From Pseudomicrostroma phylloplanum (taxonomy: Eukaryota > Basidiomycota > Exobasidiomycetes > Microstromatales), in NCBI GenBank assembly GCA_039545275.1, contig BCHS01000001.1, forward strand, positions 698,853 through 762,852: a DNA stretch of 64,000 bases, read 5' to 3'. The notes beneath the pieces were generated by a model that did no database searches, was not told the origin of the DNA, and saw only the letters and a list, made by a program, of their open reading frames with translations. A program made the position numbers and the translations under genes. Below, piece after piece: positions 33,906-44,592 of the stretch (its first letter is position 1; every line of letters starts with the position of its first letter).

Positions 33906-34637
33906 TTACATCTTGTTTAGCTCGTCGGGCCCAAAGCTAAGCGGCAGCAGCTCCTCTAGTGTCCGCACGATCACGCCTTCCTCATCATAACACCCCTCGC
34001 CCCTCTTACTCTCCTCCTTCGATCCACCTTGGACCTTACCACCCTTCCACTTCCCCCAAACCATCAAGATGGGTGTATCCAGCGCAGCAAACTCGCGGAT
34101 AAACTGCCGACAAATTCCACAGGGTGAGCAAGGGTCGTTGGGCAGATCCGAGGAGACGGATATCGCCCTGATGGCTCCTGTTAGCGGGTAGGAGGAGGGA
34201 GAGTGAGAGGCTGAGGCGGGCTGGGTTGGTGAGCGTGGGAAGCGGGTGGAGGAGGCGGTTAGGAGGGCAGTGCGTTCTGCGCAGACTCCGGCGCCTGTGA
34301 GCGGGGAGAGAGGGGTAGCGGGAGGGGGGTAAGAGGATTGAGCAGACAGCCTATGGTACTGGCATGGTGGGAACTATTCACACCCACCGTAGCTAGCGTT
34401 CTCTACATTTGCTCCCTGTACGATCGATCCATCGGAGAGCAAGACTGCCGCTCCGACCCTGAACTTTCTGAGCGGAACGAGGGGCGAGAGAGGGAGAGGG
34501 GTTTTCTTAGCCGGCGGAAAGGCAGGGGTGTAGGCAGAGGCCTTGTATGCTCACGAGTAGGGACTGTATGACAGCGAGCGAGCGTCTAGGGCAGATTGAA
34601 GGAGCGATTGCCGCTCTTGCGCAGTCAAAGATGGCAT
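33906..34637 (-). CDS. CDD1: Cytidine deaminase
   Basis: Hydrolytically deaminates cytidine and deoxycytidine to uridine and deoxyuridine in pyrimidine salvage. Three exons (34637-34555, 34467-34388, 34294-33906) give 552 bases and 183 residues, somewhat longer than the usual 130-160. The exon joins restore the family core: SLSYSPYSKFRVGAAVLL, then GANVENASYG, then CAERTA (C59 is a zinc ligand, E61 the proton shuttle), and PCSPCGICRQ (C113 and C116 zinc ligands). The extra length lies in two places: a Ser/Pro-rich insert of about 22 residues (72-93) between the two catalytic motifs, and a Lys/Gly/Glu-rich insert near the C-terminus (about 146-168). Only the first exon shows up as an open frame. 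It is divergent from NBS1. Confidence 0.93.
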
Positions 34638-35354
34638 TGTCAGGGATACCGGTCGAGAGAATACGGGAGATCGAATGAGACAGTGAGATGTGGGGGCGAT
34701 AAGACGTTGCACGGGTGTCGTGTGCGGACGGGCCACTGCCGGAAGGGGTGCTGCGTGAATTGAAGGGGATCTCTCTGTTATTCGTGCATGTAGGCTATGA
34801 TTGAGACTATGCGCTCGCACTTTCGCGCGATCACCTGTAACGGGTGCAATTCTGCGATGCTTCATCCTCTGCGCGCGCCTTGTAGTTACCGCTTCCCTCA
34901 ACAGAGTTGGATCAGGCCCTGCTTCCGCCTCGCTCACGCGTCGCTCGAACAGGCCCTAAATCGGCCAGTTGACTATACTCTAGATGTTGCCCACCTCGAG
35001 TGGATTTAGCAACGACGCAGCAGGCAGGCGACTGCACACTGCGCTGGACGGGTCCAACTGCAGTTGTTGAGGGGTAAAGGCAGGCAGCTGGCGAGAACTT
35101 CTCTCTGAAAGCGCGAAGAGGCCTCAAGATGAGGCAAAGCTTTTTCTTTTGCCCGCGCCAGAAGAGCAGCAGCAGCCGTTCAGCTCGACGGAAAGAGAGG
35201 TGGAGACGCGACGACGGACGGATGGACGGACTGGAGAGGAGAGGAAGCCAGATCTGCTCGGCTAGAGGGCACTACCACCACCCCCTCCTCTTTTGACCGC
35301 AATCAACATCTTCAGCAGCAGTGCTCGATTCCTCCACGCAGGCACTGAGACCGG
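34638..35354. promoter_or_regulatory. Divergent region between cytidine deaminase and NBS1
   Basis: These 717 bases lie between opposed start codons. They hold an ACGGACGGATGGACGG-type run near 35212-35227 and no supportable gene. The plus-strand 5' leader of NBS1 before 35355 is C-rich. Confidence 0.4.
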
Positions 35355-38300
35355 ATGTGGGTCGTAGAGGGCCAGTTCGATGGTGGTGGTGAGCAGCCGT
35401 AGTTGGGTCGAGTCTTGTTGAGCTGTATGAGCCTTGCCTGATTGATCCGACTCTCCTGTCTTTGGCTTGTCCCCTCGCAGCTGCCCGACGGAAGCTTCTG
35501 AAGCCATACAAGACGTACAAAGTTGGCCGCAAGGAGCCCGCTGATCTCGTACTCGCCTCCAAGACTGTCTCGCAGCTCACGACTGTATTTGAAGTCGGCC
35601 CTTTCAAGGAAGACGATGTCACGGGGGACTTTAGCAAGCGGCCTACGCTGACGCTGCGCAATGAGCACGAGAAGAAGGCCTTGCATATCCTCAGAGCTGG
35701 GCGTAATAGCGGTGAACAGGCTCGAGAAGGGACTGAGAGCGCCATAGATGAGAACAGAACCATGGAGGAACTGGCGCCCGGGGCGACGGTTCACCTCAGC
35801 GACGGAGACGATGTCTTGGTCACAAACAACATCATCATTACGTGAGTCCGGGTAGACGGAGCGTTGGGGCCAGTGCGATCATACCGAGGACGATGCTGAG
35901 GGTTCTTCTTCCCTCCAAAGTGTCCAATGGTACGGCGCAGAGTTTCAAGCTGGCTTCAAGACGGACAAGGATGTCGTGTCACCGAGGATAGCTGGTTGCG
36001 CTCAGCTAGGTGGGTAGGTGAGGGCTCGTTGCCTCGCTGTCCCAGCTTCGCGCTCATGATTTCTACCTCCGTGACCTCTTTCAGGTATCCATCTTACCCG
36101 TGATATAAAGCTCTGGGTTCCGGGCGCTTCTCACCTCTGCGTTGGTCAAGTCAAGATGACCCCGACCGTGCTGCGAGCTGTAGCTTCGCTCGCCCACATC
36201 GTGACGATCGACTATCTCGACGAGGTACTACGTCTTGGCTCGCTCACAGGTTCGGCTACGGATCGACCCTCGCTGGAGACTTCGTTCGAGCTCCCCAGCC
36301 CCGCCGACTACTTCCCTCAGTATATCAGTCCCGAGCTTTCTGCAGAGGAGGGAAAGCAAGCACTGCAGCGCAACCCCGCTCGAGCTCACCTCTTTGCAGG
36401 CATGACTGCCCTGATCATCCAAACTGGAAGCGAGCTTGACAGTGTAAGTAGGAAACTCACTACAGTACAATCGCGCATGTTCTGACGAGACCTCCATTTC
36501 GTTTCTCTGCAGCGATGCAAAGTTGCCCAAGACTACGTACAGGCGGCTGGCGGTCAGGTTGAACTCCTCAGCTCAGGCACTGCTAACTTCTCCAGCGAGA
36601 GCGAAGCTCAAAGGACGCTCCTCCCCTACAAAACCTCAGCCTTGTCCTTCTTCTCGCGTTCAGAGCACGTTCAGAATGCGCCTGACGGAGGCCTCGTGGT
36701 CATTGTAGTCGATGGAGTGGAGCATTCAGGGGACGAGCCTTGGTACAAGAACCTCGTCTTGGCTACAAGGGACATGGACATCAAGATGCCTGATGATGGC
36801 CTGACAGCCTTGACCCTCTCCCTCATCAAGTGCGATCCCAGAGATCGCCTTAATGTCTCAGCCTCGCTTTCGAATCAGCTAGGCACACCATCACAGGCCG
36901 ACAGTGATCGAGGAGCTCAGCAGCAGCAACTCAGTCCTACCATCGCTCGCGAGCAGAACGACATGCCACTATCCATGCCGGAGCCATCAATGCCAATCCC
37001 GACGGCGGCTACTGCGGGCTCTGAACCCCCAGCGCCGACACCTATCGATGCCAGGGCTGAGCACAGTCCTCTAGAACCGACTGCTTCATTCGTTGGTAAT
37101 GGTGCTCAGGACCCGGGGCCACAAGGTAGCAAGAGAGGAGGAGACTTTGCAGAGCCAAGACGGCCACTGAAGAGGAAGCCTCCTACGGGTCGGAGCAACC
37201 CGTTCGACGCTCTCATTGGCGGTAACAGTAGCAACGATTTGGCCAGTGCTGCAATGGACACTCAAGAGCCGGTGGTCGCTGCAGGACCCTCCAGAGAAGT
37301 TACCCGGCCGGTAGAAGACCCTCCCAGCAGCAGCATATCCACTGCTGCTCTCCGTCGCAGGACAAAGGATAGTCGTGCGGGCAGAATGTCATCCATCTTC
37401 AGAGCATCGTACGATCCGGAAGGTCCTGAGGGAACTCAGGCCAGTAGTATCAGCGACGAGAGCTTCCGCAAGAGCAAACCTTTCCGTGCACTGCTCGAAG
37501 AAGAAGATCATCAAGCCTCGCAGGGTGCTATCGAGACTCCAGTCACTGATGCCACTTCATCAGACCTTCAGCGCGATGCCGATGTCGCTCCTGACCGACC
37601 CACCTCTCGATCTGCCGAGGGCTCGCGCAAAAGAAGAGGCAGCCACGAAGACGTAGATATGGCCGACGCGGACACTCAGCCGCCCAAAAAGCGGCAAGCT
37701 GCAGGGGCAAGAACGACTGATCACTCGCAGAGAGGAGGGGGAGCAGAGCAAGAACAGGAAGAAGAAGAGGAAGAGAGCCAGAGTGCTGCCGCCCTTAGCA
37801 GGCGCAAGAAGGAAAGGCAACAGCAGCAGGCCCAGGGCGGTGTCATACGAGGCGGCGATGGTCCTCGAGGGAAAGGGCTCAACGAGGCTCCGGACGACGA
37901 ACCTCACTTCTTGCAAGCCTTGGCGACGCACAAGAAGGGCAAAAAAGCCCTCGACGAATTCGATAAAGAATTCAACAATCTCAAGCTCACCAAGCCTGCT
38001 GCCGCAAGAGGCAAGGGGCCGACCCCTACCGCTCATACATACGTGGAAGACGAAGCGTACAATGCCTGGAAGGCGACCGAGCTGGATGACTTTGGCATGC
38101 CGGTGGGTAACTACGTTCAGGTGGACTATGTCCCGCTAGTGTACAAGCGGCCCTCGCATCCTTCCGAGGAGGGGCGTAGAACCGAATGGGCCGGCGTGCC
38201 CAATTTCAAGAAGTTCAAGTCAAAGGAGCGCGGCCAGCGCAAGCCTGTGATCATGGATCTGACGGAGCAGCAAGACTACGGGATGGGCGACGAGTACCTC

Positions 38301-38864
38301 GAGAAGGTCAAGTTCGGTCTGCAGGTCGCTGAAGACCCAAGGGACGATATGCCCACGACGAAGACGATCGGCTCTACGGTCCACCCTGCGAGGAAGGGCG
38401 CTGCGAACAATATCCTGGATGCGCTGAGAGACTCGGATGAGGATGAAGACGATTATGAGACCGAACGGCAGAGGTCAACAGCGAGGCCGTCAGCTAGCAA
38501 AAGACCCGCTACACAGCCTGCCGCACCCAAGGCCAGAAGAGCAGCTCCTGCTATCTCTAGCACGCAGCGAAGACGGCCACAGCGCGCAGTCGTCTCCGAT
38601 GACGAGGAGGACCAGGACGAGTCTGCCCTGCCTGACTTGCGCATCGCAAGAAGAGTCGAGGACGCAGACTTTGATGACTCCCTCGGCGGCGGCGGCGGCG
38701 GGTCTGCATCTGGTGCTGGAGCCAAGGGTGGGAGTGGGGCGACGAAGCGCAGGGCTATGGACCTGTCTGAGCCTGAAGAGGTGGAGAGCGATTCAGACGG
38801 CGGGTTCCGTGGGTTCAAGGGGACGCAGAGGCGCGGTCCGATCAAGAAGAAGGGCCGTATCTGA
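35355..38864 (+). CDS. NBS1: NBS1/nibrin, MRN DNA-repair complex subunit
   Basis: The regulatory subunit of Mre11-Rad50-Nbs1, which senses double-strand breaks and recruits the Tel1/ATM kinase. Five exons (35355-35388, 35481-35841, 35921-36009, 36085-36443, 36513-38864) total 3195 bases, 1064 residues. It starts MWVVEGQ, like the MW start of animal NBS1. The FHA domain spans about 16-150, with VGRK placing Arg at 28 and a Ser at 42, the positions found in human NBS1. Tandem BRCT-like segments follow (about 160-310), including HLCVGQVKMTPTVL and ASLAHIVTIDYLDEVL. The long middle is disordered. VPNFKKFKSKERG (about 842-854) matches the Mre11-binding NFKKFK motif. An acidic run then FRGFKG (about 1046-1051) resembles the C-terminal FxF/Y Tel1-docking motif. 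In the FHA pocket the usual R-N-H after the Ser is Q-L-T. Confidence 0.85.
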
Positions 38865-38962
38865 ATCTGGATTCATCCAATCATCATCATACCAGCTGTC
38901 TTTCGCTCTCGCTATGTGTACATTTGAAAATGACCTCAATGACCTCAATAAGTTCCCGCCTG

Positions 38963-41900
38963 CTACATCTTGAGATCGGCACGAGCCTGCCCGATGACCC
39001 GCTCCCTGATCCACCACCAAGCATCCTCCATGCTCACACCCTCACTATCACCCTCACCTAGTCCCCTGCCTCTATCCCGTCTGCCTCCACCAGCACCAGT
39101 CTGGAACACATCCCCCGCCGCAAGGATCCTACCCCTCTCGGACCAAAGCTCCCTCCAGAGCTGCTGACTCTCCCGCTCTCGCCCTTGTAGAATCAGTGCG
39201 GCCACACGTGCATACCGGATGGAGTGCGTGGCGACTTTGCGTGAGCGTGGGGCGCGGGAGAGGGCGGCTGGGCGGGCACGGTTGAGCGATGCGGGGCGGA
39301 GTGTTTTTGGTCTTAGCATTGAGCCTGCCGATGACGATGACGAGGAAGAGGACGAAGAGGGTGCGGTGGAAGAAGTGCCGTCGAGAGCTGCACTCGCTGC
39401 TTCGTCCTCCTTGAGGTTGCTCTGGCTCTCCTCGTGCGAGCGCGTCATGGCCGTGTGGTAGACCCAAGCGGAGGAGGCGTGCTCCCCCTGTCTGGCTAGA
39501 GTGAGGATGAGCCTGGCGACGGTGCGGGAGCGGATACGGACGCGCTTCATGATCGCTCCGGCGCTAGGCGCGACTGGTTTTGAGGAACTGGAGGCAAGAA
39601 AGGCAGGATCGGATGCTGGCTTGCCCTCTTGCTCTGCCGTATCGCGAGCTGCTACCTCCTCTCCACCCGGAGAGGGCAGTCGAGCCCAGGGCTTCAGTAC
39701 AGCGTGAGGATTATAGTCAAACTCGGCATCCAGGCTCTCCTCGTATACCTTGAGAGCCTCTGCCAGCCGATCCTTTTGCCCAGCTGGGTCGCCTGGCAGG
39801 AGCCATGCAAAGACCTTGAGACTCCAAGTCTCTGAGTCTCCTGCTACGCTCAGGTCTCCCTCGAGGGTGTTGACGAGGTCCAAGATAGCACCCCGGCGCG
39901 CTTCGCCCCTCGTGCTGGGCGTCGTCTGCAAGGAGCGGCCCATTGCGCCCGCTCCCCTTCGCGGAGACTCGGCTACCAGATCTGCGTTGATGACGTTGTC
40001 TTCGAATGACGACGACGTAGGCGATCCCAGGAGGCAAGCGAGCTCATCCTCTTGATCGGCTGTGTAGAGCCGCAAGATTGGCCACTCGGCACGCGCACGC
40101 ATGGCGCCATTGAACGCTTGTCGAACCGCCTCTTCGGTCATGCGAACGCCATGCACCGGCTTGCCAAGTGGTCGAGAAGCTCGATAGGTGAGCTGCTGGC
40201 TCAGAGAGCGGGTGAACTGGTCAAAGACGTCAAGCATGCGCGTGTACCATACGTGATCCCAGTCCTCTAGCCATTGAGAAGTCGTCTGCATCAGGATGTT
40301 GCCGAAGACCTCCAGCGGAATGAAGAAGCGCTGAACTCCTCTGTCGTCGTCTCTCCCACCCCGTCCTTCTCGCAGAGCCTCCTCGTGAGAGCTGTACAGA
40401 CGAGTCAGCTCTTCGACGAGACTGATGCTCTGCTCCGCAGACATCGCGTCTGGGTAGCGGAAAGCCTCGACGAAGGCTCTGGCGACGGAAGCCGTCACCT
40501 GCGCTCCTTGTTGTCTCATGTCTAGCACGACCCGCCTGATGATGTGGGTCATGCCGCCTTGAGCTAGTCTTCGGATCAGTAGAGTAGCTTGCGGCGGCCT
40601 CAGTGTCTGTGCTTCGCCTTCTGGCTGCATCGTCTGCCATTCGAGATACATCTGAACTGCGAAGAGCAAGTCCGCTTCTGACCCTCTGTTGAGAGATTCA
40701 GTCAACAGCCAGGAGAATTGACCGTAGGAGAGAGGGGCGCCTATCCGCGACACACCCGATTGCGTCTGTTGGACAGACCGGAAGTCAGACAAAGCCCTTC
40801 GAGTGACCTTGATCCACAGATCCTTGGCGAACATGTAGTCCTCGAAAGCCACGTGTAGCTTGAGCAAGATGGAATGAGTTGATGGGTGAACGGAGTCTAG
40901 AGTCGGATCCCGAGCGAGGAGTGAGCTACTCAATCTTCTGAGCTTGTGCAGCCACTTTGATTTGGCCTTCTCTAGCGAGGCGAGCCGCGCTTCAGCCTCA
41001 ATGACCAGACGAAGGGCATCGACCACGGCAAAAGTATCATTGAGAGATTGCTTGCTGGTAGAGGGACCGTTCGCTGGCTCGTGGTATACGTCCAAAAGAG
41101 TATTGACAGCCTCTTCTGTCAATTGCGAGGCTTGCTGCCTTGCATCCTGAGGAGTGCTGCGAATGAGCTTGCTGATGTTAGCAGAAAGACCTTGCATGAC
41201 CGCGGAGCGTATTGCGGCATCCACTCTGCCTGAAGCCTGGTCAAGCTGATGGAGTGCCAAAGCTGGCCGGACATCACCACCCTGAGCAAGGTCGAAGGCA
41301 ATGACATCGCACAAGAGATGCTTTGCGTCTTCTCTGAGATTCGGAACATCAATTTTAGGCTCGTCACCTTCTCTCTCGCCTTGGACGGAGAGAAGTGCCC
41401 AAGGCTGTCTCACGGCCCTTGCTGCTTCTATAACATCGGCAGGAAGCAAAGACAATAGCAGCTTGCGGGGAGCATGTACCATCCAGGCGCTCAGGGGTCG
41501 CTTGCCAACCGCTATGCCGTCATCCATGGCAAAGTTGAGGAACTTCAGTGAAAGCTCGACTGCCTCTTCGGGGTCTACTTGATGGGAGCGCTCTTCTGGA
41601 GAGGACAGCGCCTCCAGCCGCTTTGGCGAGAGGGCGAGGGAGTCTAGCATAGCTTCGGTATTCTTCGGGTTCAGTCCGCGAAGACGATGAGAATGCACCC
41701 CTGCCAATGCACCTGATGCAGCCACTTGGTCTTCGTATAGTCTCAAGGCTGTCGTTGGGCGGCCATGCACAGCCAGCTGATAAAGTAGTCGCTCCAAAAT
41801 GGTCAGGTCTACCAGCTCGGATGTTGAGCGCATAGACTCAAGCACTTCCTCCAAACCGCGATACAATCGAGATGGGACGGCTGGCAGGTTGAGGAGGCCT

Positions 41901-42652
41901 CTTGCGTGGCGGCCTGGACGATGCAACTTTCGGAAGGCTTGTTCGAGGCTTACCACCAGCAGATAGAGCAGACGTTGCTTATGCAAGCTCATCTGGACGC
42001 CTCGATAGGTGCGCGGATTTACAATGAGGCTGAACGACTTGTGAGAGAAGAGAGTCAAGAGCCGGTCGACCCTCTCAAGCTGAGAAGAAGGCTCGTCTGC
42101 GGTGCTACTTGCCACAGCCCACCATAGCCTTTCTTTGATAGCAGATGCATCTTCCAGGGAGACTGAAGTACTCCAATCTGCCGTGAGCTGGCGGTAATTC
42201 TCCCACGACTTGTCGACGTCCCCGGCCAGCAGCGAAGCAGGCAGAGGCGACAGAGGATGATGAAGAGGCAGGGAAGGGAGTTGTGGCAAGGTATAATGCT
42301 CATCTGGCAGGTACCGCGACTTGTAGAGCGATGTTGATGCCTTCTCCAATTCGGATATGGTATCACTCTGCTCCTTGTTGTGAGAGATTGAGGTAGGTAG
42401 AAAGTCCGGTCTGGAATTGTGAAAGTAATTGGGTCGAAAGGATGAGGTAGAGAAATGCAGCAGACGTCGGGGTCGCCCGGTGGCTAGGCTTGCGTCGTCA
42501 GTCCTCTTGCTTGAGTGCTCTCTTTGTATGCTGGAAGAGCTGCTGGCGAAGCAAAGCGATCTGTGCAAGACTCTCGTGCCATCGGTGGTGAAGGATGTGC
42601 CATGGTTGAGGAAGCCTGATGGATACTGGCGTAGCCAAGGGCGGAGGCCCAT
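38963..42652 (-). CDS. Large probable mitochondrial helical-repeat (PPR-like) protein
   Basis: A single exon of 1229 residues from ATG 42652. The first about 80 residues are rich in Arg, Ser, Phe and His and poor in acidic residues (PRRLLHFSTSSFRPNYFHNS), like a mitochondrial presequence. The rest is helical with repeat-like pairs such as LERLLYQLAVHGRPTTALRL and TLLIRRLAQGGMTHIIRRVV, which recall degenerate pentatricopeptide (PPR) repeats of fungal mitochondrial RNA-binding proteins. A Ser run of about ten residues and basic linkers lie near the C-terminus. I do not recognise an orthologue; the PPR and mitochondrial assignments are inference. The open codons before 42652 start at TTG. Its stop is only 98 bases from that of NBS1. 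Confidence 0.6.
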   Translation of the reverse strand: MGLRPWLRQYPSGFLNHGTSFTTDGTRVLHRSLCFASSSSSIQREHSSKRTDDASLATGRPRRLLHFSTSSFRPNYFHNSRPDFLPTSISHNKEQSDTISELEKASTSLYKSRYLPDEHYTLPQLPSLPLHHPLSPLPASLLAGDVDKSWENYRQLTADWSTSVSLEDASAIKERLWWAVASSTADEPSSQLERVDRLLTLFSHKSFSLIVNPRTYRGVQMSLHKQRLLYLLVVSLEQAFRKLHRPGRHARGLLNLPAVPSRLYRGLEEVLESMRSTSELVDLTILERLLYQLAVHGRPTTALRLYEDQVAASGALAGVHSHRLRGLNPKNTEAMLDSLALSPKRLEALSSPEERSHQVDPEEAVELSLKFLNFAMDDGIAVGKRPLSAWMVHAPRKLLLSLLPADVIEAARAVRQPWALLSVQGEREGDEPKIDVPNLREDAKHLLCDVIAFDLAQGGDVRPALALHQLDQASGRVDAAIRSAVMQGLSANISKLIRSTPQDARQQASQLTEEAVNTLLDVYHEPANGPSTSKQSLNDTFAVVDALRLVIEAEARLASLEKAKSKWLHKLRRLSSSLLARDPTLDSVHPSTHSILLKLHVAFEDYMFAKDLWIKVTRRALSDFRSVQQTQSGVSRIGAPLSYGQFSWLLTESLNRGSEADLLFAVQMYLEWQTMQPEGEAQTLRPPQATLLIRRLAQGGMTHIIRRVVLDMRQQGAQVTASVARAFVEAFRYPDAMSAEQSISLVEELTRLYSSHEEALREGRGGRDDDRGVQRFFIPLEVFGNILMQTTSQWLEDWDHVWYTRMLDVFDQFTRSLSQQLTYRASRPLGKPVHGVRMTEEAVRQAFNGAMRARAEWPILRLYTADQEDELACLLGSPTSSSFEDNVINADLVAESPRRGAGAMGRSLQTTPSTRGEARRGAILDLVNTLEGDLSVAGDSETWSLKVFAWLLPGDPAGQKDRLAEALKVYEESLDAEFDYNPHAVLKPWARLPSPGGEEVAARDTAEQEGKPASDPAFLASSSSKPVAPSAGAIMKRVRIRSRTVARLILTLARQGEHASSAWVYHTAMTRSHEESQSNLKEDEAASAALDGTSSTAPSSSSSSSSSSAGSMLRPKTLRPASLNRARPAALSRAPRSRKVATHSIRYARVAALILQGRERESQQLWRELWSERGRILAAGDVFQTGAGGGRRDRGRGLGEGDSEGVSMEDAWWWIRERVIGQARADLKM

Positions 42653-43031
42653 AGCCTGCAGAGCAGAGGCGTGTCCCTGAGTCAAGGCTGGTCGCCGAGG
42701 TGCTAGTCTGTCCTCGTAGCGCCCATCTAGACCGTATCTGAGGAAGATGACAGATGGCTATGGAGAGGAGACGAGGTAGAATTTAGGCGATCTGACCCTT
42801 AGCTCGCCGATGCTTGTCTCCTTGGGTGGCCTGTACGGTACGGAGCTTCCTGGCCCTCGACGGAAAGGGGGGCAGAGGAGTGGCCCGAGCCCGACGCGCG
42901 CAGAGAAATTTGGCAGCAACTTTCTTCTCGGCCAGGAGCCACGACGGAAGGAAGACTGGCGGAAGCATCTTGGCCTCACCCTCACCATCCTCCCTCCCTA
43001 CCCACCATCACAACCACCATCATCCTACATC
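42653..43031. promoter_or_regulatory. Divergent region between the PPR-like gene and La
   Basis: These 379 bases lie between two opposed ATGs. The part before 43032 is CT-rich with repeated ACCATCA steps, typical of a fungal leader. The ATG of La follows CATCATC. Confidence 0.4.
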
Positions 43032-44592
43032 ATGTCCGACGCTCCCCACCAAGACGTCAAGCCTGCTGCGAAGGCCGAAGAGGGCGCCGTTCCAGCTGCG
43101 ACGACCGGTCCCCTATCAGTCGAGGAGGCTGAGAAGGAGACGTTCCGACAGAGTGAGTGGAGGAAGATCTGGACGGCGGTTTGTCGCGTTGCTGCGTGTA
43201 TGCTAACTGTACGCTCTCGCCTTGCGCCGATCAGTCGAATTCTACTTCAGCGATGTCAACCTCCCCTTCGACAAGTTCCTCTGGACGCTCACCCGCCAGA
43301 ACGATGGTTGGGTCCCTCTTGCTACGCTGGCTTCCTTCAAGAGGATGAGGCCTATGCGAGACGCTCTCGGAGAAGAGGGCATTGCAAAGGTCATGAAGGC
43401 GTCTGAGTTCCTCGAGCTCGATGAGGAGGCCAAGAAGATCCGCCGCAAGAGTCCCATTCAGAGGCAGACTGACGCCTACGAGAGGAGCATCTACGCAAAG
43501 GGCTTCCCAGAAGAGACTGAGACGCTGCAGCAGGAGCTCGAGAAGTTCTTTGCTCAGTTCGGTCAGATCAACGTCGTGAGGATGAGGCGAGAGGAGCTCG
43601 CACGGCCGAAGAAGTTCAAGGGAAGCGTATTCGTCGAGTTTGCATCGATGGATGAAGCTACCAAGTTCCTCAGCAAGGGCAAGACAGACGAAGGCATCAA
43701 ATTCGGCGAGGCGCCGCTGTTGGTCATGAGCAAAGACGAATACTGCCAGATGAAGATGAAGGAGAAGGGCATCGATCCCTCGGCTCAAGCCAAGAGGGCT
43801 CCTTCTGGCAAGGCCCCCATCTCAAGGCCCGGAAAGTTCAACGCTTTCACTGAGCTTGCCCGGGAAGAGCAAGGTCTTCCATCTTCCGAAGAGGCACGAG
43901 CTCAGAACGCTGCTGCGAAGTCGGCCCCTGGTGAGAAGAAGGCTGCCAAGCCCAAGCGCAGCGACCCGCTTACCTTTGAGTTCAATGACAAGATGCTCGT
44001 CACACGAGAGGACGAGACTGTGGACCCGGCCACTGTCGAGTTCCCGGAGCGCAGTGTGATCGCTTTTGAGGGCGCTGGAGAGAATGGCAACTGGAGGGAG
44101 CTCAAGGAGAGCCTGCTGCAGGTTGCGCCTACGTCCTTTGTCGAGTTCCCGGCTGGAGCCACCTCTGGCGCTGCTGGATTCAAGTCTACATTGAGCGACG
44201 ATCACTTCGACACGATCGTAGCAAAGGACCTGAAGATTGGCGACAAGCCTCTGAAGTGGTCGCGAGTCGAAGAGGACCGAGCTCGACAGTTCTACGTCGA
44301 CCGAGCCAACTTCCGCGCCAAGGTCATGCTTGACAGGCGGGAGTTGCCTACAGGCAACGGACGTGATGGAGGCCGCGGCGGGCGCGGCGGAGGCAGGGGT
44401 GGCCGCGGTGGACGGGGAGGCGGTAGGGGCGGCGGCCGAGGAGGTCGAGGTGGAGGAGGTCGAGGCGGCGGACGTGGTGACCGTGGTGGAGAGAAGAGGA
44501 AACGCAACGGCGACGAGGAGTTCTTGGGAGCAAAGGGAGGCGGAGAAGCCCCTTCCCTCACTAGCAAGAAGCCAAAGACGGACGGCGATTAG
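43032..44592 (+). CDS. LHP1: La protein (RNA chaperone for polymerase III transcripts)
   Basis: Binds the 3' oligo-U ends of new polymerase III transcripts such as pre-tRNAs, protects them and aids folding in the nucleus. Two exons (43032-43152, 43235-44592) give 492 residues. The La motif (about 30-118) includes IEFYFSDVNLPFDKFLW, whose first Ile codon is made by the splice, and the winged-helix run to KIRRKSPIQ. A first RRM (about 124-200) starts RSIYAKGFP and contains KGSVFVEF. A second RRM-like region (about 311-407) contains VIAFEGAG and PLKWSRVEEDRARQFYVDR. The C-terminus is a Gly/Arg-rich RGG box (about 411-464), then a short basic tail (KKPKTDGD) like a nuclear localisation signal. 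The RGG tail is unlike budding yeast Lhp1. Confidence 0.93.

Noticed and set aside
44292..44567. Pro/Arg-rich minus-strand frame opposite the La C-terminus
   Set aside because: It is the antisense of the RGG-box codons (GGC/CGT repeats), not a gene.
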